A DNA stretch of 45,872 nt from Dethiothermospora halolimnae (GTDB taxonomy: Bacteria; Bacillota; Clostridia; Tissierellales; VENL01): the NCBI RefSeq assembly GCF_037577855.1, contig NZ_JBAKFX010000034.1, positions 1 through 45,872 of the forward strand. Direction: 5' to 3'. Shown here in pieces: positions 16,945 through 24,175 of the stretch. Under the pieces are notes generated by a model. The model searched no databases, was not told the DNA's origin, and was given only the letters and a program-made list of their open reading frames with translations. Each line of letters opens with the position of its first letter. The first letter of the stretch is position 1. The translations under genes were made by a program, and so were the position numbers.

Positions 16945-17225
16945 AATTATTACCATTATACCTACATTCTATAACTAATTTACCACATTTTTCAATATTT
17001 AACCATAGTTTTAATTATATTTATAGCATTTTTTATTATTTGTATCATATTATATAGAATATAGGCTAAAATTTAAGGTAATCAATCCTCTACTTATAAT
17101 ATACCCATAGACACATTTAATATTGAATAGTTTATTAATATTTATATATTATTTCCAATTATATAGTTGTTTTCAATATTTATATCGTTAAATGTAACAG
17201 GAACCTTTAGATTTTTCCCTTATAT
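16945..17225. other. AT-rich intergenic region between carD and yacL
   Basis: About 280 bp without a convincing gene on either strand. It must hold the yacL promoter, but several AT-rich candidates exist and none stands out. No repeat of families A-C was seen here. Confidence 0.6.
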
Positions 17226-17227
17226 CT

Positions 17228-17253
17228 AAAAAAACAAGCGTCATAAAGACGCC
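17228..17253 (-). terminator. Terminator of carD
   Basis: On the minus strand GGCGTC-tttat-GACGCT is followed by TGTTTTTTT; it overlaps the carD stop codon. The stem is short (five GC-rich pairs plus a wobble) but the U-run is strong. Confidence 0.75.
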
Positions 17254-17729
17254 TATTTTACTGCTTCATTGATTAAGTTTTCCACATCTTCTTGGTCAGT
17301 GTCCTTTGCTAATACTATCTCACTAACTAGCATTTGCTTTGCATTATTGAGCATTTTTCTTTCACCAGTTGACAGTCCCTTTTCTTTATCTCTTATCATA
17401 AGATTGCGAACCACATTAGCTATTTCATAAATATCTCCGCTTTTAATTTTATCCATATTTGCTCTGTATCTTCTATTCCAGTTTTTAGGCATCTTAGTCT
17501 TATCATCACCTAATACTGCAAATACTTGCTCCACTTCTTTATTGCCAATAACTTCTCTTATTCCTATTTCTTCCATATTGTCAATAGGAACCATAACCTT
17601 CATTTCACCCATAGGCATCTTCATTACATAATACTTTTTCTTATCTCCCAAAATCTCTTTTTCTTCTATTGCAACTATTACTCCTGCCCCATGCATAGGG
17701 TATACGATTTTATCACCTATATCAAACAT
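17253..17729 (-). CDS. CarD/CdnL family RNA-polymerase-binding transcription regulator
   Basis: Binds the RNA polymerase beta subunit and stabilises open complexes at promoters. The N-terminal RID/Tudor-like domain begins FDIGDKIVYPMHGAGVIVAI and runs to about residue 60; the C-terminal helical DNA-binding part includes PKNWNRRYRANMDKIKSGD and ends in NLINEAVK. At 158 aa it is normal for the family. AGGAGG lies before the ATG, and two tandem promoters (17770-17834) serve it. It is divergent from the MazG-like gene at 17958. Confidence 0.93.
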   Translation of the reverse strand: MFDIGDKIVYPMHGAGVIVAIEEKEILGDKKKYYVMKMPMGEMKVMVPIDNMEEIGIREVIGNKEVEQVFAVLGDDKTKMPKNWNRRYRANMDKIKSGDIYEIANVVRNLMIRDKEKGLSTGERKMLNNAKQMLVSEIVLAKDTDQEDVENLINEAVK

Positions 17730-17769
17730 AAAGCAAACCTCCTAAATTATACACGACATACTATTATAG

Positions 17770-17798
17770 ATTATATAACAATTTCTTCATTTTGTCAA
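17770..17798 (-). promoter_or_regulatory. carD proximal promoter P1 (perfect consensus)
   Basis: Minus-strand TTGACA (17793-17798), 17-nt spacer, TATAAT (17770-17775), about 40 bp before the carD start. Both boxes match the sigma-A consensus exactly. Confidence 0.85.
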
Positions 17799-17805
17799 AT
17801 AATTT

Positions 17806-17834
17806 ATTTTACCATACAAAAAAAATGTTGTCAA
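17806..17834 (-). promoter_or_regulatory. carD distal promoter P2
   Basis: Minus-strand TTGACA (17829-17834), 17-nt spacer, TAAAAT (17806-17811). It lies exactly 36 bp upstream of P1 with the same geometry. Confidence 0.65.
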
Positions 17835-17893
17835 ATATTTTATCATTCTAATTTTAGATGGGAACTAAATTTCATAAATACCAATATTTTAAA

Positions 17894-17923
17894 TTGACAA
17901 CAGCTTGTCTCAATACTTATAAT
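17894..17923 (+). promoter_or_regulatory. Sigma-A promoter of the MazG-like gene
   Basis: TTGACA (17894-17899), 18-nt spacer, TATAAT (17918-17923), about 35 bp before the ATG at 17958. Both boxes are perfect consensus. Confidence 0.82.
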
Positions 17924-17957
17924 TAATATAAAGACATTACTTAATCGAGGTGATTTG

Positions 17958-18353
17958 ATGGAAAAAGACTTGCTTTGCGATGATTTTCAGACAAAGGTTT
18001 CAGATGTGTTAGTAAGACATAAAAGTATACTCGATATAATATCCAAATTAGAAGAATCTAATGCTAAAGTAAACAGGGCTGTTATAAAGTCTGTGACTTC
18101 ATGTGGTTGCGTGTCAATAAAAGCCCATAAGCAAAATTATGACAAAGAAACTTTATCAGAAGTTAAAGATTTCTTAGATAATCATGTTAACGGTGAGCTA
18201 TGTGAAAATTGTAAAGAAAAAATTGAAGAGGAAATGGGAAACCATATTTTTTATATTGCTTCTTTATGTAATACTTTAGATGTGAATTTATATGATATTA
18301 TTTCAAAGGAATATAAAAACATAAAAAGATTAGGCATTTATGGACTTTATTAA
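17958..18353 (+). CDS. MazG-like all-helical protein with TSCGC motif (unknown function)
   Basis: 131-aa soluble, probably all-helical protein; ATG at 17958 follows GAGGTGA, with a TTG one codon earlier. The C-terminal half (EEMGNHIFYIASLCNTLDVN then LYDIISKEYKNIKRLG) resembles the second helix pair of MazG-type NTP pyrophosphatases, where acidic residues bind Mg. The middle has SVTSCGCVSIKA and a CENC pair, giving four cysteines that could bind a metal. As far as I recall, relatives in Clostridia are often labelled DUF1573; the TSCGC string may cause that hit although the predicted fold differs. It has a strong own promoter and terminator and is divergent from carD. An NTP-cleaning role is only a hypothesis. 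Confidence 0.75.
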   Translation: MEKDLLCDDFQTKVSDVLVRHKSILDIISKLEESNAKVNRAVIKSVTSCGCVSIKAHKQNYDKETLSEVKDFLDNHVNGELCENCKEKIEEEMGNHIFYIASLCNTLDVNLYDIISKEYKNIKRLGIYGLY

Positions 18354-18383
18354 ACAAAGGCACCTTCGGTGCTTCTTTGTTTT
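18354..18383 (+). terminator. Terminator of the MazG-like gene
   Basis: Starts right after the stop codon: ACAAAGGCACC-ttc-GGTGC with TTCTTTGT completing a bulged stem, followed by TTTT. It is joined directly to repeat family B sequence. Confidence 0.75.
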
Positions 18384-18455
18384 GTACAGGGTGCAGGATA
18401 CAAAGTGCAGGGATTGGGTAACGATCCATAATTATTGAGGGATTACGAATATTTT
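18384..18455. repeat. Composite of repeat families B (partial) and A (degenerate)
   Basis: GTACAGGGTGCAGGATACAA and AGTGCAGGG resemble family B. Within the next 40 bases ATTGAGGGATTACGAATATT is a degraded family A element (18434-18453) whose right arm no longer pairs. Side-by-side placement also occurs for other family pairs in this window. Confidence 0.6.
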
Positions 18456-18468
18456 AGTAACAAAATTA

Positions 18469-18496
18469 TTAAGGGGTTCATACTTGAACCCCTTAA
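18469..18496 (-). terminator. Terminator of disA
   Basis: Arms TTAAGGGGTTCA (18469-18480) and TGAACCCCTTAA (18485-18496) around TACT, 4 bp after the disA stop, with T-rich sequence following on the minus strand. Confidence 0.8.
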
Positions 18497-18500
18497 TTTC

Positions 18501-19583
18501 TTATAGCATATTTCTATCAAGTAGGGACTGTTCTTGCATTCTTCTTAGTCCCTCTTTTATTGTTCTAGCTCTTATTTCTCCAATCCCTTCAACTGCATCT
18601 AGTTGGGATATAGATGCCTTTAATATTTCCTGAAACGAAGAAAACATATCTATAACATTTTCTAGAACTGTGGATGGTAGCCTTGGTATTTTATTTAAAA
18701 CTCTATATCCCTTTGGGGATACATTTAAATCAAGTGAGTCTATTCCAGAGTCGTATCCTAATAACTTTGCTATAATATTTAAGTCTAATAATTCCTCCGA
18801 TGATAATTTTATTATTTTTTTCCTTATATCCTTATAGGTAACATCCTCTTTTTTAACATAATAGTCCCTAATAACATTTAGACCATCCTCTTCTACGTCT
18901 CCTGTAAGTTCCTCAAGTTGCATACTAATAAGTCTTCCTTCATTACCTAACTCTAATATATATTTTTTAATTTCAGTTACTACCCTCATAACCATTTCTG
19001 TTCTCTGAAGTACCTTAGTCACATCAAATACAGTAACTAAATCTTCCAGTTCAAGGGCGCTTAAATTTGCCATAGATTGATTTAATACCGCTTTGTATTT
19101 TTCAAGGGTTTGTATAGCCTGATTAGCTTTATTTAATATTTTACTAACATCCTTTAATACATATTTATTATTTCCCTGATATAGGGTAATAATATTTCTT
19201 CGTTGGGATATAGATATAACCAGCTCCGATGTCTGTTTAGCCACCCTCTCGGCGGTTCTATGTCTTATACCAGTTTCCTTTGATGCTATAAACTGATCTG
19301 GCATGAGTTGAGCATTGGCATATAATATTTTTTTACAATCATCACTTAATATAATTGCCCCATCCATCTTTGCTAACTCATATACATTTGCGGGAGTAAA
19401 CTCACTGTTTATATTAAACCCACCGGCCACAATATCTAATACTTCCTCTGAATCCCCAACAACAATCAATGCTCCCGTTTTAGCCCTCACTATGTTTTCT
19501 AGCCCCTCTCTTAGTGGAGTACCTGGGGCTAAAAGCTTTAAAGATTCATATATGCCGTCCTTTTTAATGCTCTCTTCTTTCAT
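18501..19583 (-). CDS. disA: DNA integrity scanning protein, diadenylate cyclase DisA
   Basis: Makes cyclic di-AMP from two ATP and scans DNA for branched structures; in Bacillus it delays sporulation when DNA is damaged. The DAC domain (about 1-140) has AKMDGAIILSDD with DGA at 74-76 and GIRHRTAERVAK with RHR at 107-109. A helical linker follows, and the C-terminal helix-hairpin-helix DNA-binding part has AVEGIGEIRARTIKEGLRRM. Length 360 aa is typical. The start follows a GGAGG that contains the radA stop, so radA and disA are translationally close. This radA-disA pairing is conserved in Firmicutes. Confidence 0.97.
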   Translation of the reverse strand: MKEESIKKDGIYESLKLLAPGTPLREGLENIVRAKTGALIVVGDSEEVLDIVAGGFNINSEFTPANVYELAKMDGAIILSDDCKKILYANAQLMPDQFIASKETGIRHRTAERVAKQTSELVISISQRRNIITLYQGNNKYVLKDVSKILNKANQAIQTLEKYKAVLNQSMANLSALELEDLVTVFDVTKVLQRTEMVMRVVTEIKKYILELGNEGRLISMQLEELTGDVEEDGLNVIRDYYVKKEDVTYKDIRKKIIKLSSEELLDLNIIAKLLGYDSGIDSLDLNVSPKGYRVLNKIPRLPSTVLENVIDMFSSFQEILKASISQLDAVEGIGEIRARTIKEGLRRMQEQSLLDRNML

Positions 19584-19590
19584 TTACTAT

Positions 19591-20955
19591 TTAACCTCCT
19601 ATAACTAGATCTAATGCATCTAATACATTATCAATTCCTATAACTTCTATATCGGAATAATTCTTTAGTCCCTTTAGATTAGCCCTAGGAATCACTGCCC
19701 TTTTAAATCCTAACTTTGCAGCTTCCTTTATTCTCTTTTCTATAAAACTAATGGTTCTTACTTCTCCTGTTAGTCCTACTTCTCCCATAACTACGGTTTT
19801 AGAATCCATCTCAACATCCCTAAAACTAGAGGCCACAGAACATACTATTCCTAAGTCTAGTGCCGGCTCTTTAATTTGTATACCACCTATTATATTTATA
19901 AAAGCATCATAGTTTTGCATTTGAAGACCAGCTTTTTTCTCTAAAACCGCCATCATTAGTATCACTCTATTATAATCAAGACCAGTGGCTACCCTTCTAG
20001 GCATACCAAAAACCGTTTGACTTACAAGGGCTTGTATTTCTATTAGCATAGGTCTAGTACCTTCTATACTGGGAACTACAATACTTCCCGATGACTTCTC
20101 TGGTCTGCCAGATAATAACATCTCCGATGGATTTTTAACTTCCACAAGTCCAACATCCCTCATTTCAAATATACCAATTTCATTTGTGGAACCAAATCTA
20201 TTTTTAACCGCTCTTAATACCCTGTAGGTATGATGTCTCTCCCCTTCAAAATATAATACCGTATCAACCATATGTTCAAGTACCCTAGGTCCTGCTATTG
20301 ACCCCTGTTTAGTAACATGTCCAACTATGAAGGTTGCCATTTCCCTAGTTTTGGCTAATTTCATAAGTTTAGAAGTGATTTCTCTAACTTGACTTACACT
20401 CCCTGGGGCCGATGTGATCTCAGGGGTATATACCGTTTGTATTGAATCCACAACTAATATATCCGGCTTTAAATCCTCCACAACATTTCTTATTATCTCC
20501 ATATTGGTTTCTGATAAAATATATAATTCATTTGATTTTATTTCTAACCTATCGGACCTTATTTTTATTTGTTTATCCGATTCTTCCCCGGATATATATA
20601 ATACCTTTAGTTTTTTGTTTGCAAGATTATTGGCAGTCTGGATAAGTAGTGTGGATTTTCCTATCCCTGGATCTCCTCCCACCAGTATCAGAGATCCTTT
20701 AACTACCCCTCCCCCTAAAACACGATTTAACTCATCAACCCCAGTAGATACCCGTTCCTCTTCCTCTATCTTTACATCTATTAATTTTTTGATTTTAGTT
20801 TCACTATACTCCTTGGATATATTTACTTTAGAATTTTTCTCATAAATCTCTTCCACAAGGGTATTCCATTCATTACAGGCGGGACATTTTCCCATCCATT
20901 TAGGGGTTTCATACCCACACTCTTGGCATACATACTTTGACTTTAACTTCGCCAC
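19591..20955 (-). CDS. radA: DNA repair protein RadA (branch migration ATPase)
   Basis: RecA-like helicase that processes recombination intermediates. An N-terminal C4 zinc finger is at C10, C13, C24, C27 (YVCQECGYETPKWMGKCPAC). Walker A is GGDPGIGKST (about 93-102), the family KNRFG motif lies in RAVKNRFGSTNEIGIFEM, and the C-terminal Lon-protease-like domain includes GGIQIKEPALDLGIVCSVAS. The GTG at 20955 follows AGGAGG and fits the usual protein start; an upstream ATG at 20979 lacks a ribosome site. About 454 aa. It is the first gene of the radA-disA pair. Confidence 0.96.
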   Translation of the reverse strand: MAKLKSKYVCQECGYETPKWMGKCPACNEWNTLVEEIYEKNSKVNISKEYSETKIKKLIDVKIEEEERVSTGVDELNRVLGGGVVKGSLILVGGDPGIGKSTLLIQTANNLANKKLKVLYISGEESDKQIKIRSDRLEIKSNELYILSETNMEIIRNVVEDLKPDILVVDSIQTVYTPEITSAPGSVSQVREITSKLMKLAKTREMATFIVGHVTKQGSIAGPRVLEHMVDTVLYFEGERHHTYRVLRAVKNRFGSTNEIGIFEMRDVGLVEVKNPSEMLLSGRPEKSSGSIVVPSIEGTRPMLIEIQALVSQTVFGMPRRVATGLDYNRVILMMAVLEKKAGLQMQNYDAFINIIGGIQIKEPALDLGIVCSVASSFRDVEMDSKTVVMGEVGLTGEVRTISFIEKRIKEAAKLGFKRAVIPRANLKGLKNYSDIEVIGIDNVLDALDLVIGG

Positions 20956-20979
20956 AAAAAAACCTCCTAATATTACCAT

Positions 20980-21305
20980 ATATAATTATAACTTATTATA
21001 TGGATTTTTATAATTTATTATTAATTTTAAATCAATAATGTATATTTAGCAAGAAGGTGAAAAAGCCTAACGGCTTTTTAATTTTAAATTATAAATTGTA
21101 AATTATAAATTAAATACAAAAAAACAATAAGCACCTTCGGTGCTTATAATACGATTAATAAGTATATTTAAACAAATTAATCAGAAATGGTTTCTCTATG
21201 TTATTATACAGGGAATGAATTCCCATCTACATCATCTAAGCTTATAACCTACACCTAAACATAAGTAACTTTGAATTCATTCGAAGGTTACCTTTATAGA
21301 TATAG
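20980..21305. other. Intergenic region with several hairpins, no gene seen
   Basis: Upstream of radA. It holds a hairpin with arms AAAAAGCC and GGCTTTTT (21060-21079) and an AT-only run of repeated AATTATAAATT-like units (about 21080-21112). A hairpin with 9-bp arms ATAAGCACC and GGTGCTTAT (21127-21147) resembles the start of repeat family B. A spaced inverted repeat GAATGAATTC/GAATTCATTC also occurs (about 21213 and 21273). No convincing ORF or RNA family was recognised; an uncharacterised small RNA at 21150-21300 cannot be excluded. Confidence 0.5.
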
Positions 21306-21333
21306 ATAAAGTGACCATAACTGGTCACTTTAT
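21306..21333 (-). terminator. Terminator after the 21334-21798 gene
   Basis: Perfect 11-bp arms ATAAAGTGACC (21306-21316) and GGTCACTTTAT (21323-21333) around ATAACT, touching the stop codon of the gene upstream on the minus strand. Confidence 0.7.
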
Positions 21334-21798
21334 TTATATTTCTGTCATAAGATCTGATAGTCTTTTTATTTCTTCTCTATCTATAATTTTTTTATCCACT
21401 AGTAACTTTTCTAGTATGACTATTTTCTTTTCTAACTTTTCAACTCTACTATCCTCTGCCTTCATCTGTGCCTTTATTTCTTCGGCTTTTTCTTCAAACT
21501 CTATTATCTCTAAAATATGTATTATATCTACATTCTTGTCCTTAAAAACATTACCATCACTATAATCATAACTTATCTCCCCTTGCCTTGCTTCAAACTC
21601 TAGTTTCTCATCGGGGATTTTTACTGTGAAATTTTTATTACCTAACACACCTTTAAGCTTTTTGCTATTATCTATACCGTTAACTTTGGTTTCACATTTT
21701 ATTCTAATAAGTTTATTGTTTGTATATTCACTTCTTATATGATCTCTTTCATAACCATCCACTAATAGTTCTATATCATCAATAAATATTTTTTTCAT
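21334..21798 (-). CDS. Hypothetical protein with C-terminal coiled coil
   Basis: Not recognised. The ATG at 21798 (MKKIFIDDIELLVDGYERDH) follows AGGAGGA and is preferred to an upstream ATG at 21867 that has no ribosome site; this gives 154 aa. The N-terminal two-thirds look beta-rich and acidic, while the last 55 residues (FEEKAEEIKAQMKAEDSRVE onward) form a charged coiled coil with heptad-like spacing. There is no signal peptide or TM helix. It stands alone between radA and the M28 peptidase, with its own terminator. A structural or phage-derived origin is possible but not shown. Confidence 0.7.
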   Translation of the reverse strand: MKKIFIDDIELLVDGYERDHIRSEYTNNKLIRIKCETKVNGIDNSKKLKGVLGNKNFTVKIPDEKLEFEARQGEISYDYSDGNVFKDKNVDIIHILEIIEFEEKAEEIKAQMKAEDSRVEKLEKKIVILEKLLVDKKIIDREEIKRLSDLMTEI

Positions 21799-21924
21799 AA
21801 TATTCCTCCTACTGGTTTTATATAATTTTAACAAATCATTTACAATAATTTTATGTATAGAAGGCACAAAATTTGTTATTGTTTAGATTATAACCCTTTA
21901 GTTAATCTTTAAACAACAAAAGGC

Positions 21925-21951
21925 AAAAACCATCGGGACACAATGATTTTT
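21925..21951 (-). terminator. Probable terminator of the M28 peptidase gene
   Basis: On the minus strand AAAAATCAT and ATGGTTTTT pair (one wobble) and are followed by Ts; the hairpin overlaps the stop codon. Confidence 0.5.
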
Positions 21952-23890
21952 ACCCTTTATTTTCTATCAATCCGTCAAATATAATATCAATAGCATTATC
22001 TATTTTATTATTTTTTATAAAATTTAACATTTCCTTTTTATCTTTACACTTACTTATACTACCCGCCCAAATATATATTGTATATATGTTTTCATTTGTT
22101 TCATATTTAAAGGTAATCGACTTATTTTTTCCGGTATATTTTATACTATATCCATAATCTAATGTCCCGTCGGATATAAACTCTTTTTCTCCACAGTTCA
22201 TTTTATATAGATTCATATCTCCTTCATCTTTTTTATTATATTTAGTAAACTGCAAACCAAAGTTTAATGAATTATCTTCATTCTCATATCCTAGGTTTAA
22301 GTGGTTTATATTATATATGGACATTTCCTTATTATATATCTTATCTATAGAGTAGTCCTCTACATTAGGTTTTTCCTTTGCTAAAAATCTATCAACAATA
22401 TCTGTATTGTCTAGTTTCATATTTCCCACAGTTTTAGGTATAAAGTTTAATTTATTATCATAAAGTTTATTAGCCTCATCAATGGAACCTAAAAACTCTG
22501 TATTTTCTATTAAGCGATTCCTACCATCTATATTTACTAATTTAAACTGTCCAAACTCCAGTTTTTCTTCTTCTTTCTGTAATGTATTATTTATTTTAGC
22601 AATTTTTATTTTCCTAGCACCCATATTAGTTTTATCTTCCCTTAGATAATTCATTATATATTGACTTGTTTTCTCCCCTATAACTGACATCTGTTTTAAA
22701 TCCAGCTTATCTAATGTATCATCTGGGGTATGAATTGGACTCTCACTTATATCATTACTTATATTTACCCCTATATTGAAGGATCTATGATCACTGGGAT
22801 ACTGTCCTATGGTAATCTTAGATGAAATACTATTTTCATTAAATATTTTCTCTAGTCCCTTAGCTATCTCTAAGTTTTCTTTATCATCTGATCTTGCATC
22901 TATTAAAATACCTTCATTATCCTTTTCCCCTACGCAATCTATGTTTATATTTATCAGTCTTTGATAGTTATTAACCAATAGATTATTTAACTTTTTACTT
23001 CCAATTAAACCCATCTCTTCGCTGTTTGTTGTAGAAAATATTATGTCAGTATTAAAGTTATTATCCTTTAGTTTGGAGCTTAATCTCTCCGCCACATCTA
23101 GTAGTACCGATACTCCAGAGCCATTATCCATAGCTCCCCTCCATATGGTATCATTTATACGCCCAACATGGTCTAAATGGGCCGTTACTACTATGGCATT
23201 TATTCTAGCCTTACTTGGGATTATACCTACTATGTTTTCTTCCATTATTTCTTCTTCATTGTAATTAAAAGAAAGTTTTATAGTCTGTCCAATGTTATCT
23301 TTTAAAATATTGTATGTATCCTTTGATACTTTAAATATAGGTCTTCTTTTCCCTTTACTTAGTCTAGGAGCAGACCTATCAGATATCTCATCTAACAATA
23401 AAAAAGCTTTGATATTGATCTTCTTCTCAAATTTTTCAATATCTTCAAAGTTTTTTATAAGCCTAATATGATCTTTAGTAGAATTACTATCCATATATAT
23501 AGGTAGTTCTAAATATGTATTTATAATGTCTCCTTCTCTAAAATCTTTTCCATAGTTAAATATTTTTATTTTATCCTTTGAAAGTAATAATTCTAGTTCT
23601 ACATTATCTTTATTTATCACAGGTATCTTTTGCTTATAGCTGTGATAGTAATTATCTTGGTAGGGTTTGAGTCCCATTTCTTTAAACTTTTTAACTATAT
23701 ACTCTTTAGCTAACTTATTGCCCTCTGTGTTTGGTAATCTTCCCCCACATTCATCGGAGGTTAAGAACTTAATGGATTCTTCTATTATACTATTATCTTT
23801 TGAAACTTCATGGGTTTTAATATTATTACAAGCTGATAAGATTACTATTAAAAATAAAGTAATGGTTATATGTTTTAATTTTCTTATCAA
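21950..23890 (-). CDS. M28-family metallopeptidase lipoprotein
   Basis: Surface lipoprotein: signal peptide ending in lipobox LSAC with Cys21. The M28 zinc peptidase domain shows all expected ligands: H238 and D240 (TAHLDHVG), bridging D255 (GAMDNGSG), catalytic E291 and ligand E292 (TTNSEEMGLIGS), D318 (NIDCVGE) and H387 (SPIHTPDD). A protease-associated-like segment is inserted before it (about 85-225). After about residue 420 an extra C-terminal region of roughly 220 residues has no family I recognise. Total 646 aa. Likely an aminopeptidase acting outside the membrane. It is monocistronic. Confidence 0.88.
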   Translation of the reverse strand: MIRKLKHITITLFLIVILSACNNIKTHEVSKDNSIIEESIKFLTSDECGGRLPNTEGNKLAKEYIVKKFKEMGLKPYQDNYYHSYKQKIPVINKDNVELELLLSKDKIKIFNYGKDFREGDIINTYLELPIYMDSNSTKDHIRLIKNFEDIEKFEKKINIKAFLLLDEISDRSAPRLSKGKRRPIFKVSKDTYNILKDNIGQTIKLSFNYNEEEIMEENIVGIIPSKARINAIVVTAHLDHVGRINDTIWRGAMDNGSGVSVLLDVAERLSSKLKDNNFNTDIIFSTTNSEEMGLIGSKKLNNLLVNNYQRLININIDCVGEKDNEGILIDARSDDKENLEIAKGLEKIFNENSISSKITIGQYPSDHRSFNIGVNISNDISESPIHTPDDTLDKLDLKQMSVIGEKTSQYIMNYLREDKTNMGARKIKIAKINNTLQKEEEKLEFGQFKLVNIDGRNRLIENTEFLGSIDEANKLYDNKLNFIPKTVGNMKLDNTDIVDRFLAKEKPNVEDYSIDKIYNKEMSIYNINHLNLGYENEDNSLNFGLQFTKYNKKDEGDMNLYKMNCGEKEFISDGTLDYGYSIKYTGKNKSITFKYETNENIYTIYIWAGSISKCKDKKEMLNFIKNNKIDNAIDIIFDGLIENKG

Positions 23891-24043
23891 TCTATCCTCT
23901 CCTTAAATATATTTATAAAACTTAATCTATACATTATGCACTTTATATTTTAATTTATTCCCTAAAATAAGTCAAATATATACATTTTTACTTTATAGTT
24001 CTAATTAATGTGTGGTGAAAAGTATGTTATTATATCAAAAACC

Positions 24044-24112
24044 GGTCTAGGCATGCCTAGACCCTACATCTAACTAACAAGTTATCGAAGGATTACGAAT
24101 TTCCCCAATAAC
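24044..24112. repeat. Repeat family C (copy 1) followed by degenerate family A
   Basis: 24044-24063 is a perfect 20-bp palindrome built on CTAGGCATGCCTAG. The next 20-50 bases contain GTTATCGAAGGATTACGAAT and TTCCCCAATAACT, a decayed family A element. It lies between clpC and the M28 gene. Confidence 0.75.
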
Positions 24113-24141
24113 TAAATCATATATAAATTAAACAAAAATAT

Positions 24142-24165
24142 AAGGGGGCTTTAAAGCCCCCCTTT
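24142..24165 (-). terminator. Terminator of the ctsR-clpC operon
   Basis: AAGGGGGCTTT/AAAGCCCCCCTT hairpin 10 bp after the clpC stop; on the minus strand it ends in T-rich sequence. Confidence 0.8.
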
Positions 24166-24175
24166 ACCTTTATAA

